A stretch of DNA of 64,000 nucleotides from Mycolicibacterium grossiae (GCF_008329645.1 NZ_CP043474.1:1984001-2048000); one strand, 5' to 3'. Shown: positions 26,151 to 35,944, counted from the stretch's first letter. The notes: a model not told the origin generated them from the letters alone. Translations and numbers: made by a program.

Positions 26151-26996
26151 ATGCGCCCTGCCATCAAGGTGGGTCTCTCGACCGCCTCGGTCTATCCGTT
26201 GCGGACCGAGGCGGCCTTCGAGTACGCCGCCCGCCTGGGGTACGACGGCGTCGAACTCATGGTGTGGGCCGAGACGGCCAGCCAGGACGTCGACGCCATC
26301 GCGACGCTGTCGCGCCGTTACGACGTGCCGGTGCTGTCGGTGCACGCGCCGTGTCTGTTGATCTCGCAGCGGATCTGGGGCGCGAACCCCATCCCCAAAC
26401 TCGATCGCAGCGTGCGCGCGGCCGAGGAGTTGGGGGCGCAGACCGTGGTGGTGCACCCGCCGTTCCGGTGGCAGCGCCGCTACGCCGAGGGCTTCTCCGA
26501 CCAGGTCGCCGAACTCGAGGCGCGCAGTGACGTGATGGTGGCGGTGGAGAACATGTTCCCCTTCCGCACCGACCGCTTCTTCGGTGCCGGGCAGTCCTCG
26601 ATCGAGCGGATGCGCCGGCGCGGCGGCAGCCCCGGCACGGCGATCTCGGCGTTCGCGCCGTCCTACGATCCGCTCGACGGCGGCCACGCGCACTACACGT
26701 TGGACCTCTCCCACGCCGCCACCGCGGGGACCGACGCCCTCGACATGGCGCAGCGGATGGGTGACGGGCTGGTGCACCTGCACCTGTGCGACGGCAGCGG
26801 CGCCGCCACCGACGAGCACCTGGTGCCCGGGCACGGCACGCAGCCGGCCGTCGAGATCTGCCAGATGCTCGCGGCGTCGGACTTCGCCGGGCACGTCATC
26901 CTCGAGGTCACCACGTCGCGCGCGCGTACCGCCGCCGAACGCGAGCAGCTGCTGACCGAGTCCTTGGAGTTCGCGCGCCAGCACCTGCTGCGCTGA
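26151..26996 (+). CDS. Sugar phosphate isomerase/epimerase-like TIM barrel
   Basis: A 281-residue protein of the xylose isomerase-like/AP endonuclease 2 family. Metal-site elements are visible: GYDGVELMVW (Glu), LSVHAPC (His), VVVHPPF, VAVENMFPF (Glu), LDLSH (Asp-His), LVHLHLCD and VILEVTT (Glu). Such proteins bind two or three divalent metals and isomerise sugars or nick DNA; the substrate is not clear. It corresponds to Rv0498. The ATG at 26151 follows a purine-poor leader 25 bases after the previous stop. Confidence 0.85.
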   Translation: MRPAIKVGLSTASVYPLRTEAAFEYAARLGYDGVELMVWAETASQDVDAIATLSRRYDVPVLSVHAPCLLISQRIWGANPIPKLDRSVRAAEELGAQTVVVHPPFRWQRRYAEGFSDQVAELEARSDVMVAVENMFPFRTDRFFGAGQSSIERMRRRGGSPGTAISAFAPSYDPLDGGHAHYTLDLSHAATAGTDALDMAQRMGDGLVHLHLCDGSGAATDEHLVPGHGTQPAVEICQMLAASDFAGHVILEVTTSRARTAAEREQLLTESLEFARQHLLR

Positions 26997-27009
26997 GGAA
27001 GGGAAGACC

Positions 27010-27855
27010 GTGAGCGACCCGAGCCCGGCGGAACCGTCGGCGTCCTTCACCGAGGCGATGGCCCTCGAGGAACTCACCCGCGACGGCGATGTCAGCCGCT
27101 TCGGCGGCGTACTGAACGAGCACTGGACGATCGGTCCGAAGGTGCACGGCGGGGTGATGCTGGCGCTGTGCGCGAAGGCCGCCCGCGCGGCGATCGGAAC
27201 GCCCGGCCTGGAACCCATCGCGGTGTCGGGCAGCTTCCTCTGGGCGCCCGATCCCGGGCCGATGCACGTGACGGTGACGACCCGCAAGCGCGGCCGGCGG
27301 GTGAACCTCGTCGACGTGGAACTCGGCCAGGGTGACCGCGTGGCGGTGCGCGCGGCCATCACGCTGGCCGTACCGGAGCAGCACGTCGACCCGTTGCTGG
27401 TCGCCAATCCCGTGGTGCCGCTGATGACGCCCGAACCGCCACCGGGACTGGAGCCGATCGGCCCGGGTCACCCGATGGCCGACGTCGTGCACCTGGCCCG
27501 TGGCTGCGACATCCGCCCCTCGCTGACCACCATGGCACCGCGCGCCGACGGCGGCCCGCCCGTGATCGAGTACTGGGTGCGGCCGAAGGACTGCGCGCCC
27601 GACGTGCTGTTCGCGCTCGTCTGCGGCGACGTCTCGGCGCCGGTCACCTACGGCGTCAACAGGTTCGGCTGGGCGCCGACGGTGCAGCTGACGGCCTACC
27701 TGCGGGGCATCCCGGCCGACGGCTGGCTGCGGGTGCTGTGCACCACCATGCAGATCGGTGCGGAGTGGTTCGACGAGGACCACGTGGTGGTCGACTGCGA
27801 GGGCCGCATCATCGTGCAGTCCCGCCAGCTCGCGCTGGTGCCCGGGCCGGCCTGA
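27010..27855 (+). CDS. Acyl-CoA thioesterase-like double-hotdog protein
   Basis: The 281-residue protein looks like two hotdog domains: the first contains NEHWTIGPKVHGGVMLALCAKA and the second FGWAPTVQLTAYLRGIPADG. The VHGG element and the length fit the TesB-like thioesterase-family proteins of actinobacteria. It corresponds to Rv0499. The GTG at 27010 follows GAGGAAGGGAAGACC, a strong ribosome-binding site. The substrate is likely an acyl-CoA, but this is inference. Confidence 0.8.
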   Translation: MSDPSPAEPSASFTEAMALEELTRDGDVSRFGGVLNEHWTIGPKVHGGVMLALCAKAARAAIGTPGLEPIAVSGSFLWAPDPGPMHVTVTTRKRGRRVNLVDVELGQGDRVAVRAAITLAVPEQHVDPLLVANPVVPLMTPEPPPGLEPIGPGHPMADVVHLARGCDIRPSLTTMAPRADGGPPVIEYWVRPKDCAPDVLFALVCGDVSAPVTYGVNRFGWAPTVQLTAYLRGIPADGWLRVLCTTMQIGAEWFDEDHVVVDCEGRIIVQSRQLALVPGPA

Positions 27856-27913
27856 GGCACGCCCGGCGGCGGCCGTGACCGCCCCGGACCCCCGGGCGTG
27901 CCATGCTTCCCCC

Positions 27914-28774
27914 GTGGCGAGAATCGCGATCATCGGCGGCGGAAGCATCGGCGAGGCGCTGCTGGCGGGGCTGTTGCAGGCCGGCCGGCAGGCCAAGGAC
28001 CTCGCGGTGTCGGAGAAGGATCCGGCGCGCGCCAAGAAGCTCTCCGAGAAGTACTCGGTGCTGCTGACGTCGGTCGCCGACGCGGCCGAGAACGCGGCCT
28101 ACGTCGTCGTCGCGGTGAAGCCCGGTGACGTCGCCGGAATCGTCGAGCAGATCGCCGAGGCCGTCGGCCGTGCCGACAACGGCAGCACCGAGCAGGTGAT
28201 CGTGTCGGTGGTCGCCGGGGTGGGCACCGGGTACTACGAGTCGCAGCTGCCTGCGGGCGCCCCGGTCGTGCGGGTCATGCCCAATACCCCGATGCTCGTC
28301 GGCGTCGGCATCAGCGCCGTCGCGGCGGGCACGTTCGCCACCGAGGAGCAGGTGGCCGAGGTCGCCGAGATCTTCGGGTCGGTCGGCGAGGTGGAACGGG
28401 TGCCCGAGAGCCAGATCGACGCGGTCACCGCGGTGTCGGGATCGGGCCCGGCGTACTTCTTCCTGATGGCCGAGGCGCTCGTCGACGCGGGCGTCGCCAA
28501 CGGCCTGCCGCGGTCCGTGGCGACGAAGCTGGCGGCCCAGACGATGCTCGGTTCGGCCGCGATGCTGCTCGACCGCATCGACGCCGGGGCCAAGGCGGGC
28601 GACGGCGCGATCGACGCCAGCGCCACCGTGTTGCGGGCCATGGTGACGTCCCCGGGCGGCACCACCGCCGCTGGTCTGCGGGAACTCGAGGCCGGTGGCC
28701 TGCGGGCCGCGGTGGCCAATGCGGTGTCCGCGGCGAAAACCCGCTCTGAGCAGCTAGGAATTACATCGGAGTAG
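27914..28774 (+). CDS. proC: Pyrroline-5-carboxylate reductase
   Basis: ProC reduces pyrroline-5-carboxylate to L-proline with NAD(P)H. The 286-residue protein begins ARIAIIGGGSIGEALLAGLL (Rossmann GGGSIG) and has VVVAVKPGDV, VRVMPNTPMLVGVG, the active-site region VTAVSGSGPAYFFLMAEALV and TSPGGTTAAGLRELE. The GTG at 27914 was chosen because it begins just before the Rossmann strand. It corresponds to Rv0500. Confidence 0.95.
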   Translation: MARIAIIGGGSIGEALLAGLLQAGRQAKDLAVSEKDPARAKKLSEKYSVLLTSVADAAENAAYVVVAVKPGDVAGIVEQIAEAVGRADNGSTEQVIVSVVAGVGTGYYESQLPAGAPVVRVMPNTPMLVGVGISAVAAGTFATEEQVAEVAEIFGSVGEVERVPESQIDAVTAVSGSGPAYFFLMAEALVDAGVANGLPRSVATKLAAQTMLGSAAMLLDRIDAGAKAGDGAIDASATVLRAMVTSPGGTTAAGLRELEAGGLRAAVANAVSAAKTRSEQLGITSE

Positions 28775-28912
28775 TTCCGGAACTTCGTACGGAAAGTCCC
28801 ACACCCGTCGCAATAATCCCTCCTGCCACGCTATTCTCCTCGTTGTATGCACGCACCTGCGCCAACGGTGGGGAAGCCGCTGGCAAGGCCGTGCCTGATT
28901 GATTGGGTTGCG

Positions 28913-29185
28913 ATGACGTCTATGAACGGGCCATCGGCGCGCGATTCGGCCGGCGGAAAGGCTGCGCGCGACGCCGCCGGGGGCGCTGGAGACGGCGGTC
29001 AGCCGGCACGCGCTCAATTCCTCACGGTCGCCGAGGTCGCCAGCCTCATGCGGGTCAGCAAGATGACGGTCTACCGCCTGGTGCACAACGGCGAGCTGCC
29101 GGCCGTGCGCGTCGGCCGCTCGTTCCGCGTGCACGCCAAGGCCGTGCACGACCTGCTGGAGACGTCGTACTTCGACGCCGGTTAG
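28913..29185 (+). CDS. Excisionase-type HTH DNA-binding protein
   Basis: The conserved core of this 90-residue protein is a MerR/excisionase-like winged helix: FLTVAEVASLMRVSKMTVYR, then LVHNGELPAVRVGRSFRV and a C-terminal KAVHDLLETSYFDAG. It corresponds to Rv0500A, where the same core is nearly identical. The ATG at 28913 matches that start (MTS-NGPSARD). An in-frame ATG at 28847, just after a TATTCT box, would add 22 residues. It is a single-copy housekeeping gene in mycobacteria, not a phage remnant. Confidence 0.85.
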   Translation: MTSMNGPSARDSAGGKAARDAAGGAGDGGQPARAQFLTVAEVASLMRVSKMTVYRLVHNGELPAVRVGRSFRVHAKAVHDLLETSYFDAG

Positions 29186-29333
29186 GAGAGCGCGTCCGCA
29201 CCGGCGGCACCGGGGCGTTTTCGTCCCGGCGCGGCTCTGCGGGTAAGCTCACCAGGTCAGTCGACAGGGCATGGCCGATTCGCTCGGCGGTGGTAGCCCT
29301 GGTAGTCCCTGGTTGTCTTAGGTAGCGGAGTTC

Positions 29334-29435
29334 ATGGGTTCAGTCATCAAGAAGCGGCGCAAGCGCATGTCGAAGAAGAAGCACCGCAAGCTGCTTCGTC
29401 GCACCCGGGTCCAGCGTAGAAAACTCGGCAAGTAG
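29334..29435 (+). CDS. Small ribosomal protein bS22
   Basis: A 33-residue, extremely basic protein starts [19 protein letters not shown] and ends RRKLGK. It is the AURKAIP1/COX24-type peptide found as an extra small-subunit protein (bS22) in mycobacterial ribosome structures and annotated as Rv0500B. The ATG at 29334 has GCGGAG six bases upstream. It is too short to be found by length-based gene finding. The galE2 promoter lies immediately after it. Confidence 0.92.
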
Positions 29436-29452
29436 TCCTCGGGCTCTGCCGA

Positions 29453-29458
29453 TAGGCT
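29453..29458 (+). promoter_or_regulatory. -10 box for leaderless galE2 transcript
   Basis: TAGGCT is followed by six bases and the ATG at 29465. No ribosome-binding site is present. It separates galE2 from the bS22 gene. Confidence 0.55.
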
Positions 29459-29464
29459 GGGCCG

Positions 29465-30586
29465 ATGGACGCTGACGGGCGCTCGGGCGGTCGGCCCCAG
29501 ACGGGGTCGACGTCCGGCGGATCCTCCGACGACACCGCGGCGAACCAGCACCCGAAGGTGGTGCTGGTCACCGGCGCGTGCCGCTTCCTGGGTGGCTACC
29601 TCACCGCCCGGTTGGCGCAGAATCCCGCGATCGACCACGTCATCGCCGTCGACGCCGTGACCCCGAGCAAGGACCTGCAGCGCCGCATGGGGCGCGCGGA
29701 GTTCGTGCGGGCCGACATTCGGAACCCGTTCATCGCCAAGGTGATTCGCAACGGCGACGTCGACACCGTGGTGCATGCGTCGGCAGCCTCCTACGCCCCG
29801 CGCTCGGGTGGCCGCGTCGCGCTCAAGGAGCAGAACGTCATGGGCGCCATGCAGCTCTTCGCGGCGTGCCAGAAGGCGCCGTCGGTGCGCCGCGTCGTGC
29901 TGAAGTCGACCTCGGAGGTGTACGGGTCGAGTGCGTTCGATCCCGTGCTGTTCACCGAGGACGGCAGCGCCCGCCGGCCACCGACCGGTGGCTTCGCGCG
30001 CGACTCGATCGACATCGAGGGCTACGCGCGCGGGCTGGCCCGCCGCCGCCCCGACATCGCCGTCACCATCCTGCGGCTGGCCAACATGATCGGCCCCGGC
30101 ATGGACACCGCCCTGTCGCGGTATCTCGCCGGGCCGGTGGTGCCGTCGGTGCTCGGGCGCGACGCCCGGCTGCAACTACTGCACGAGCAGGACGCCCTCG
30201 GTGCGCTGGAACGCGCGACGGTGGCGGGTCGGCCGGGCACGTTCAACGTCGGCGCCTCCGGCATCATCATGATGTCGCAGGCGATCCGCCGCTCCGGCCG
30301 CGTCCGGTTGCCGGTGCCGAAATCGGCACTGTCTGCCGTCGATTCGCTGCGACGTGCCACCCGTTACACTGAGGTCGATCGCGAACAGCTGAACTACTTG
30401 AGCTACGGCCGGGTCATGGACATCTCGCGGATGCGCACCGACCTGGGTTATAGCCCGAAGTGGAGTACGGCGGAGGCTTTTGACGATTACGTGCGCGGTC
30501 GGTCGTTGACACCGATCATCGATCCCGGGTGGGTACGCTCACTCGAGAAGCGCGCCGTGGCCGTGGCGCAGCGCTGGGGCCGGTAG
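29465..30586 (+). CDS. galE2: NAD-dependent epimerase/dehydratase-like protein
   Basis: This 373-residue extended SDR has the cofactor motif VLVTGACRFLGGYLTARLAQ (residues 33-52), DVDTVVHAS and VLKSTSEVYGSS. The catalytic Y-x3-K expected near residue 180 is not seen; the region reads DSIDIEGYARGLARRRPD. The same region in recalled Rv0501 (galE2) is alike, so this is a family trait, not a local mutation. The protein may bind a nucleotide without being a classical epimerase. The N-terminal 28 residues are Gly/Ser-rich and disordered. The ATG at 29465 fits a leaderless promoter. Confidence 0.82.
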   Translation: MDADGRSGGRPQTGSTSGGSSDDTAANQHPKVVLVTGACRFLGGYLTARLAQNPAIDHVIAVDAVTPSKDLQRRMGRAEFVRADIRNPFIAKVIRNGDVDTVVHASAASYAPRSGGRVALKEQNVMGAMQLFAACQKAPSVRRVVLKSTSEVYGSSAFDPVLFTEDGSARRPPTGGFARDSIDIEGYARGLARRRPDIAVTILRLANMIGPGMDTALSRYLAGPVVPSVLGRDARLQLLHEQDALGALERATVAGRPGTFNVGASGIIMMSQAIRRSGRVRLPVPKSALSAVDSLRRATRYTEVDREQLNYLSYGRVMDISRMRTDLGYSPKWSTAEAFDDYVRGRSLTPIIDPGWVRSLEKRAVAVAQRWGR

Positions 30587-30631
30587 GCGCCAGGATGACG
30601 AGGACCGGACGGGGTGGGAGAAGGTAGCGAC

Positions 30632-31699
30632 GTGGCGGGCGAATCGAAGGCGAAAGTCATACCGCTGCACGGAAGTTCGAGCCGTTCCTCGGCTGCGCGC
30701 CGTGCCGCCGCGCGGGCCGAGAGTTCGCGCAGACACCCGTCGCTGCTGACCGATCCGGGGACCCGCGCCTCGGCCGAGCAGATGGCCGCCGTGGTCCGCG
30801 AGATCGACGCGCACCGCACCACCGCCGCGGGCACGTCGACCGCGGCCGACGATCCCAACGAGCTGGCCCAGAAGATCGCCGCGGTGGCCGAGTTCACCCG
30901 CAAGCGGATGACCGGCGACTACGAGGTCGACGAGTTCGGCTTCGACCCGCACCTCAACAACGCAATCTTCCTTCCTTTGCTGCGTGGGCTGTTCAAGTCG
31001 TGGTTCCGGGTCGAGGTCAGCGGCATCGAGAACCTCCCCGAGACGGGTGCGGCGCTGGTCGTGGCGAACCACGCGGGCGTGCTGCCGCTCGACGGCCTGA
31101 TGGCGTCGGTCGCGGTGCACGACTACCACCCCGCGCACCGGGACCTGCGCCTGCTGGCCGCCGACATGGTGTTCGACATGCCGTTCGTCGGCCAGGCCGC
31201 GCGCAAGGCCGGTCACACCATGGCCTGCACCGCCGACGCGCACCGCCTGCTCGCGGCCGGCGAACTGACCGCGGTGTTCCCCGAGGGTTACAAGGGTCTG
31301 GGCAAGCCGTTCCGGGACCGCTACAAGCTGCAGCGGTTCGGTCGCGGCGGGTTCGTGTCGGCGGCGCTGCGGGCCAAGGCCCCCATCGTGCCGTGCTCGA
31401 TCGTCGGGTCCGAGGAGATCTACCCGATGCTCGCCGACGTGAAGCTGATCGCGCGGCTGTTCGGATTGCCCTACTTCCCGGTGACGCCGCTGTTCCCGCT
31501 CGCGGGCCCGCTCGGGCTGGTGCCGCTGCCGTCCAAGTGGCACATCCAGTTCGGCGAGCCGATCCCCACCGACGCCTACGACGAGGCGACCGCCGAGGAT
31601 CCGATGGTCACGTTCGAACTCACCGACCAGGTGCGCGAGACCATCCAGCAGACGCTGTACCAGTTGCTCGCCAACCGCGGCAACACCTTCCTGGGCTGA
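30632..31699 (+). CDS. Lysophospholipid acyltransferase-family protein
   Basis: A 355-residue cytosolic or peripheral protein with an acyltransferase (PlsC-like) domain from about residue 120. The motif VVANHAGVLPLDGLM has His and Asp six residues apart, the form seen in the MGAT-like branch of the family; AVFPEGYKGLGKPF is the FPEG motif, and PIVPCSIVGSEEIYP follows. The N-terminal 100 residues are low-complexity. The GTG at 30632 was chosen because GAGAAGG lies seven bases upstream. It corresponds to Rv0502. The acceptor lipid is unknown. Confidence 0.85.
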   Translation: MAGESKAKVIPLHGSSSRSSAARRAAARAESSRRHPSLLTDPGTRASAEQMAAVVREIDAHRTTAAGTSTAADDPNELAQKIAAVAEFTRKRMTGDYEVDEFGFDPHLNNAIFLPLLRGLFKSWFRVEVSGIENLPETGAALVVANHAGVLPLDGLMASVAVHDYHPAHRDLRLLAADMVFDMPFVGQAARKAGHTMACTADAHRLLAAGELTAVFPEGYKGLGKPFRDRYKLQRFGRGGFVSAALRAKAPIVPCSIVGSEEIYPMLADVKLIARLFGLPYFPVTPLFPLAGPLGLVPLPSKWHIQFGEPIPTDAYDEATAEDPMVTFELTDQVRETIQQTLYQLLANRGNTFLG

Positions 31700-31731
31700 C
31701 GCGCCGGGCCGGCTCCGCCGCCACGGCCGGG

Positions 31732-32286
31732 TCAGGCAGACGCGTCCTTGCCCGCGTCGGATCTTTGCCCGGCAACCATCCGCGCGATGGCGGCGTCGCG
31801 CGCCGCGGCGATCTGCGCGCTGACCTCGTCGGCCTCGTCGGGGTGCGACGCCTCGCCCAGCATGGTCACGATGCTGGTGAGCACCGGCTTGCCCTCGTCG
31901 TCGGTCACCTCGCCGCGGACCTCGGTCAGCACGGTGCCGTGCGACTCGATCACCGAGTCGAGGTAGGAGTCGAACCACAGCTTGTCGCCCACGACGATGG
32001 GCCGGTGGAAGGTCAGCTTCTGGTCGCGGTGCAGCACCCGCTCCAGGTTGATCGGCACGTCGAAGTTGTTGAAGATCTCCAGCTGCACGCGGCGGCCCGC
32101 CACGGCGACGAACGTCAGCGACGCGATCAGGGTGTCGTAGCCGCATTCACCCGCGGCGGCCTCGCTGTAGTGCGCGGGGTGGTCGTCCTTCACCGCACGG
32201 GCGAACTCGCGCACCTTCTCCCGGTCGACCTCGAAGTAGTCGGGGTACCGGTAGTGGGTTCCGATGATGTCGGCGGCGATGCTCAT
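31732..32286 (-). CDS. MaoC-like (HadA-type) dehydratase
   Basis: The 184-residue hotdog protein starts with [29 protein letters not shown], the pattern of mycobacterial HadA/HadC and the UPF0336 family. HadA-like subunits lack the catalytic Asp-His of HadB and stabilise (3R)-hydroxyacyl-ACP dehydratases of FAS-II. Whether this paralog (Rv0504c) pairs with a HadB partner is unknown. A charged tail ([11 protein letters not shown]) ends it. The ATG at 32286 is 60 bases downstream of the serB-like gene on the same strand. Confidence 0.83.
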   Translation of the reverse strand: MSIAADIIGTHYRYPDYFEVDREKVREFARAVKDDHPAHYSEAAAGECGYDTLIASLTFVAVAGRRVQLEIFNNFDVPINLERVLHRDQKLTFHRPIVVGDKLWFDSYLDSVIESHGTVLTEVRGEVTDDEGKPVLTSIVTMLGEASHPDEADEVSAQIAAARDAAIARMVAGQRSDAGKDASA

Positions 32287-32346
32287 GGTTCGGTGCTGCT
32301 CCCGTGCAGTGGTTCGTCCCAGCCGGGCGAGCCTATCAGCGCCGGG

Positions 32347-33237
32347 TCAGTGACCGTCCCGGCGCGAGACCACGGCGGCCAGCGCTCCGCCGACCGCTCC
32401 GAGCGCCAGCGCCGAGGGCACCCCGATGCGTGCGGCCTTGCGGGCGGTGCGGAAGTCGCGGACCTCCCAGCCGCGCTCGCGGGCGAGGTCGCGCAGCGCC
32501 GCATCCGGGTTGATCGCCACGGCGGTGCCCACCAGCGACAGCATCGGCACGTCGTTGAAGCTGTCGGAGTAGGCCGTGCAGCGTCGCAGGTTCAGTCCCT
32601 CGCGGATGGCCAGCGACCGCACCGCGTGCGCCTTGCCGGCGCCGTGCAGGATCTCGCCGACCAGCCGTCCGGTGAAGACGCCGTCGACGGACTCGGCGAT
32701 GGTGCCGAGCGCGCCGGTCAGCCCCAGCTTGCGGGCGATCGTGGCGGCCAGCTCGTAGGGCGTGGCGGTGACCAGCCACACCTGTTGGCCCGCGTCGAGG
32801 TGCATCTGGGCCAGCGCCCGCGTCCCCGGCCAGATCTTGTCGGCGATGATCTCGTCGTAGATCTCCTCGCCGACGTCGGCCAGCTCCGAGGTGGGGCGAC
32901 CCTCGATGAACGCCAGCGCCTTGCGTCGTCCGGCGGCGACGTCGTCGCTGTTCTCCTTGCCGGTGAGCTGGAACTTGGCCTGCGCATAGCCGAACCGGGC
33001 CAGATCGCCGTAGGTGAAGTACTTGCGGGCGGCCAGGCCGCGGGCGAAGTGGACCAGCGAGCTGCCCTGCACCAGGGTGTTGTCCACGTCGAAGAACGCC
33101 GCCGCGGTCAGGTCCGGGGGCGGGGGTTGCGGTGCCGTCGCCTCGGCGAGGACGCCATGCTCGTCGACGAGCACGTCGGCGTCGCGCTCGGCGTCGGACG
33201 GGGCGTGCTCGTCGCCTGCGCCGTGTGAGTCGGACAC
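32347..33237 (-). CDS. HAD-IB phosphatase, SerB1-like
   Basis: This 296-residue phosphatase has the HAD motifs: [15 protein letters not shown] (D50, D52), [10 protein letters not shown] (motif II Thr), Lys in GAGKAHAV, and [12 protein letters not shown] (motif IV). The C-terminus is hydrophobic ([19 protein letters not shown]), suggesting a membrane anchor. It corresponds to Rv0505c (serB1), but family membership alone does not prove phosphoserine as substrate. A disordered, acidic N-terminus (1-43) precedes the domain. Confidence 0.85.
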   Translation of the reverse strand: MSDSHGAGDEHAPSDAERDADVLVDEHGVLAEATAPQPPPPDLTAAAFFDVDNTLVQGSSLVHFARGLAARKYFTYGDLARFGYAQAKFQLTGKENSDDVAAGRRKALAFIEGRPTSELADVGEEIYDEIIADKIWPGTRALAQMHLDAGQQVWLVTATPYELAATIARKLGLTGALGTIAESVDGVFTGRLVGEILHGAGKAHAVRSLAIREGLNLRRCTAYSDSFNDVPMLSLVGTAVAINPDAALRDLARERGWEVRDFRTARKAARIGVPSALALGAVGGALAAVVSRRDGH

Positions 33238-33270
33238 GGCTCAACAGTAGGTCACGGGATACTGACGGGC

Positions 33271-33525
33271 ATGAGGCAGAAGGTGGTGTTGCTGACGCGC
33301 GCCGGGTGCAGTCTCTGCGAGGCGGCCGCGGCCCGGCTGACGGCCCTGGCCGACGAGCTGGGCTTCACCTGGACCGCCACCGACGTCGACGCCGCCGCGG
33401 CGACGGGTGACGCCGCGCTGCGCGCCGAGTACGGCGACCGGCTCCCGGTGGTGCTGCTCGACGGTCGCGAGCACAGCTACTGGGAGGTCGACGAGCCGCG
33501 GTTGCGGGCCGACCTGACGGGCTGA
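33271..33525 (+). CDS. Glutaredoxin-like protein
   Basis: An 84-residue thioredoxin-fold protein with the redox motif RAGCSLCEAA (residues 10-19) and cis-proline region RLPVVLLDGR. It belongs to the small DUF836/glutaredoxin-like family and matches Rv0508. The ATG at 33271 is 33 bases from the divergent phosphatase start. It precedes hemA by about 90 bases; a redox link to heme synthesis is only a guess. Confidence 0.85.
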   Translation: MRQKVVLLTRAGCSLCEAAAARLTALADELGFTWTATDVDAAAATGDAALRAEYGDRLPVVLLDGREHSYWEVDEPRLRADLTG

Positions 33526-33565
33526 GCACCCGGGCCGGGTGGGGTTGTGAGACTGCTCAGCAAAT

Positions 33566-33595
33566 TTGGAGGACGGGCCGGTCAACGACTACCGT
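33566..33595 (+). promoter_or_regulatory. Candidate hemA operon promoter
   Basis: TTGGAG (33566-33571) and TACCGT (33590-33595) are 18 bases apart, with hemA starting 21 bases further on. The hexamers are partial matches to the sigma-70 consensus. Confidence 0.35.
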
Positions 33596-33616
33596 CGATG
33601 ACGTGGTGACGAGGCC

Positions 33617-34984
33617 ATGAGCGTTCTCCTGTTCGGCGTTTCGCACCGCAGCGCGCCCGTTTCCGTGCTGGAGCAGTTGAGCACCGACGAGTCCGACCAG
33701 GCCAAGATCGTCGAGGAACTCCTCCGGTCGTCGCTGGTCACCGAGGCCATGGTGCTGGCGACCTGCAACCGGGTCGAGGTCTACGCGGTGGTCGAGGCCT
33801 TCCACGGCGGTCTGTCCGTGGTCGGGCAGGTGCTCGCCGAGCACTCCGGGATGTCGCTGCAGGATCTCACCAAGTACGCCTACGTCCGGTACGCCGAGGC
33901 CGCGGTCGAGCACCTGTTCGCCGTCGCCAGCGGCCTGGATTCGATGGTGGTCGGCGAGCAGCAGGTGCTGGGCCAGGTGCGTCGCTCCTACGCCGCCGCC
34001 GAGGCCAACCACGCGGTCGGCCGCACCCTGCACGAGCTGTCCCAGCGGGCGCTGTCGGTCGGCAAGCGGGTGCACAGCGAGACCGGCATCGACGCCGCCG
34101 GGGCATCGGTGGTGTCGGTCGCGCTGGAGATGGCGTCCCGCCGGTTGGACGGCCTGGACGGTCGCACGGCGGTCGTCATCGGCGCCGGATCGATGGGCGC
34201 GCTGTCCGCGGCGCACCTCGTCCGCGCCGGCATCGGCCGCATCCACGTGGTCAACCGTTCGCTGCCGCGCGCCGAGCGCCTGGTGGCCAACCTGCGCGAG
34301 CAGGGCGTCGACGCACACGCGTTCCCGTTCGACCACCTGCCGCCGGTGCTGACCGACGCCGACGTCGTCGTGTCGTCGACCGGAGCGGTCCGCCCCGTGG
34401 TGTCCCTGGCCGACGTGCACCGCGGCCTGGCGCACGGGCAGGAACCCAAGCAGCTCGTCATCTGCGATCTCGGCATGCCGCGCGACGTCGACCCGGCGGT
34501 TGCCGGACTGCCCGGCGTGCACGTCATCGACATGGAGCGCATCCAGCGCGAGCCCGCCGCGCGCACCGCTGCCGCCGACGCCGAGGCGGCCCGCGCGATC
34601 GTCGCCGCCGAGGTGGCGAGCTACCTCGCGGGCCAGCGCGTGGCGGAGGTGACCCCGACCGTGACGGCGCTGCGCCAGCGCGCCGCCGACGTCGTGGAGG
34701 CCGAGCTGCTGCGCCTGGACAACCGCCTGCCGGGCCTGGACGCCGCACACCGCGACGAGGTGGCCCGCACGGTGCGCCGGGTGGTCGACAAGCTGCTGCA
34801 CGCGCCGACCGTCCGGGTCAAACAGCTCGCGGGCGCGCCCGGCGGCGACAGCTACGCCGAGGCGCTGCGCGAATTGTTCGAACTCGACCCGCAGGCCGTC
34901 GACGCGGTCGCCGGTGGCGAATTGCCGTTGCCCGCAGGCGGTTCGGCGCCGTCGCTCGGCGCCGACCTGGACAAGACCGAGTAG
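33617..34984 (+). CDS. hemA: Glutamyl-tRNA reductase
   Basis: HemA reduces glutamyl-tRNA(Glu) to glutamate-1-semialdehyde, the first committed step of tetrapyrrole synthesis; HemL at 44237 acts next. The 455-residue protein has the catalytic cysteine in [10 protein letters not shown] (C50), [17 protein letters not shown], the NADPH Rossmann motif [13 protein letters not shown], and VVSSTGA. A C-terminal dimerisation helix is visible ([18 protein letters not shown]). It starts the hemA-hemC-hemD-hemB run (Rv0509-Rv0512). hemC begins three bases after the stop. Confidence 0.96.
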   Translation: MSVLLFGVSHRSAPVSVLEQLSTDESDQAKIVEELLRSSLVTEAMVLATCNRVEVYAVVEAFHGGLSVVGQVLAEHSGMSLQDLTKYAYVRYAEAAVEHLFAVASGLDSMVVGEQQVLGQVRRSYAAAEANHAVGRTLHELSQRALSVGKRVHSETGIDAAGASVVSVALEMASRRLDGLDGRTAVVIGAGSMGALSAAHLVRAGIGRIHVVNRSLPRAERLVANLREQGVDAHAFPFDHLPPVLTDADVVVSSTGAVRPVVSLADVHRGLAHGQEPKQLVICDLGMPRDVDPAVAGLPGVHVIDMERIQREPAARTAAADAEAARAIVAAEVASYLAGQRVAEVTPTVTALRQRAADVVEAELLRLDNRLPGLDAAHRDEVARTVRRVVDKLLHAPTVRVKQLAGAPGGDSYAEALRELFELDPQAVDAVAGGELPLPAGGSAPSLGADLDKTE

Positions 34985-34987
34985 CGC

Positions 34988-35941
34988 TTGCCGAACAACG
35001 CAGCCATCCGGATCGGCACCAGGGGCAGCCTGCTGGCCACCACGCAGGCCGGTGCCATCAGGGACGCCCTGACGGCCAGAGGCCACGCCGCCGAACTCGT
35101 CATCGTCTCCACCGAGGGCGACCGGTCCGACGCGCCGATCGCCGACATCGGCGTCGGCGTCTTCACCGCCGCCCTGCGCGAGGCGATCGCCGAGGGCTCC
35201 GTCGACATGGCCGTGCACTCGTACAAGGATTTGCCGACCGCCCGCGACGAGCGGTTCGCCATCGCTGCGATCCCGCGACGCGAGGACCCCCGCGACGCGC
35301 TCGTCGCCCGCGACGGCCTGGTGCTGGGGGAGTTGCCGGCGGGCTCCGTCCTCGGGACGTCGAGCCCGCGGCGGACCGCGCAGCTTAGAGCACTGGGTCT
35401 CGGTTTGGAAATCCGCCCCCTACGAGGCAACCTAGACACCAGGTTGAACAGGGTTACGAGCGGTGATCTCGACGGTGTCGTCGTCGCCCGAGCGGGCCTG
35501 GCTCGCATCGGACGACTCGCCGCCATCACGGAGACGCTCGAGCCGGTGCAGATGTTGCCAGCGCCGGCTCAGGGGGCGCTCGCCGTGGAGTGTCGCGCCG
35601 AGGACGTCGAGTTGGCCGCGTTGCTCGCGGAGTTGGACGACCCCGACACGCGCGCCGCGGTCACCGCCGAGCGTGTCCTGCTCGCCGAACTGGAGGCGGG
35701 GTGCTCCGCGCCGGTGGGTGCGATCGCGGAAGTGGTCGAGTCCATCGACGAGGAGGGCAATGTCTTCGAAGAGCTGTCGCTGCGCGGATGCGTGGCGGCG
35801 GTGGACGGATCCGACGTGATCCGTGCGTCCGGCATCGGGACTCCCGAGCGGGCCCGAGAACTGGGGATCTCGGTGGCCGCGGAGTTGTTCGAGCTGGGAG
35901 CGCGCGATCTGTTGGTGGATCGGACACAAGAGCGGGAGTGA
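34988..35941 (+). CDS. hemC: Porphobilinogen deaminase (hydroxymethylbilane synthase)
   Basis: HemC polymerises four porphobilinogens into hydroxymethylbilane. The 317-residue enzyme has [15 protein letters not shown] at the start, the catalytic Asp in HSYKDLPT (D81), Arg-rich cofactor contacts ([22 protein letters not shown]), [13 protein letters not shown], and the dipyrromethane-cofactor cysteine in EAGCSAPVG (C239). A TTG start at 34988 is used three bases after hemA, implying coupling. hemD follows four bases after the stop. Confidence 0.95.
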   Translation: MPNNAAIRIGTRGSLLATTQAGAIRDALTARGHAAELVIVSTEGDRSDAPIADIGVGVFTAALREAIAEGSVDMAVHSYKDLPTARDERFAIAAIPRREDPRDALVARDGLVLGELPAGSVLGTSSPRRTAQLRALGLGLEIRPLRGNLDTRLNRVTSGDLDGVVVARAGLARIGRLAAITETLEPVQMLPAPAQGALAVECRAEDVELAALLAELDDPDTRAAVTAERVLLAELEAGCSAPVGAIAEVVESIDEEGNVFEELSLRGCVAAVDGSDVIRASGIGTPERARELGISVAAELFELGARDLLVDRTQERE

Positions 35942-35944
35942 AGG

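Noticed and set aside
28913..29185. Excisionase-like HTH gene as a sign of a prophage or integrative element.
   Set aside because: There is no integrase, attachment site or tRNA nearby, and the gene matches the conserved mycobacterial Rv0500A in sequence and place.
33541..33575. Rex-type operator upstream of hemA (TTGTGAG and GCAAATTT).
   Set aside because: The half-sites are not complementary at the spacing of a Rex box (TTGTGAAN4TTCACAA).
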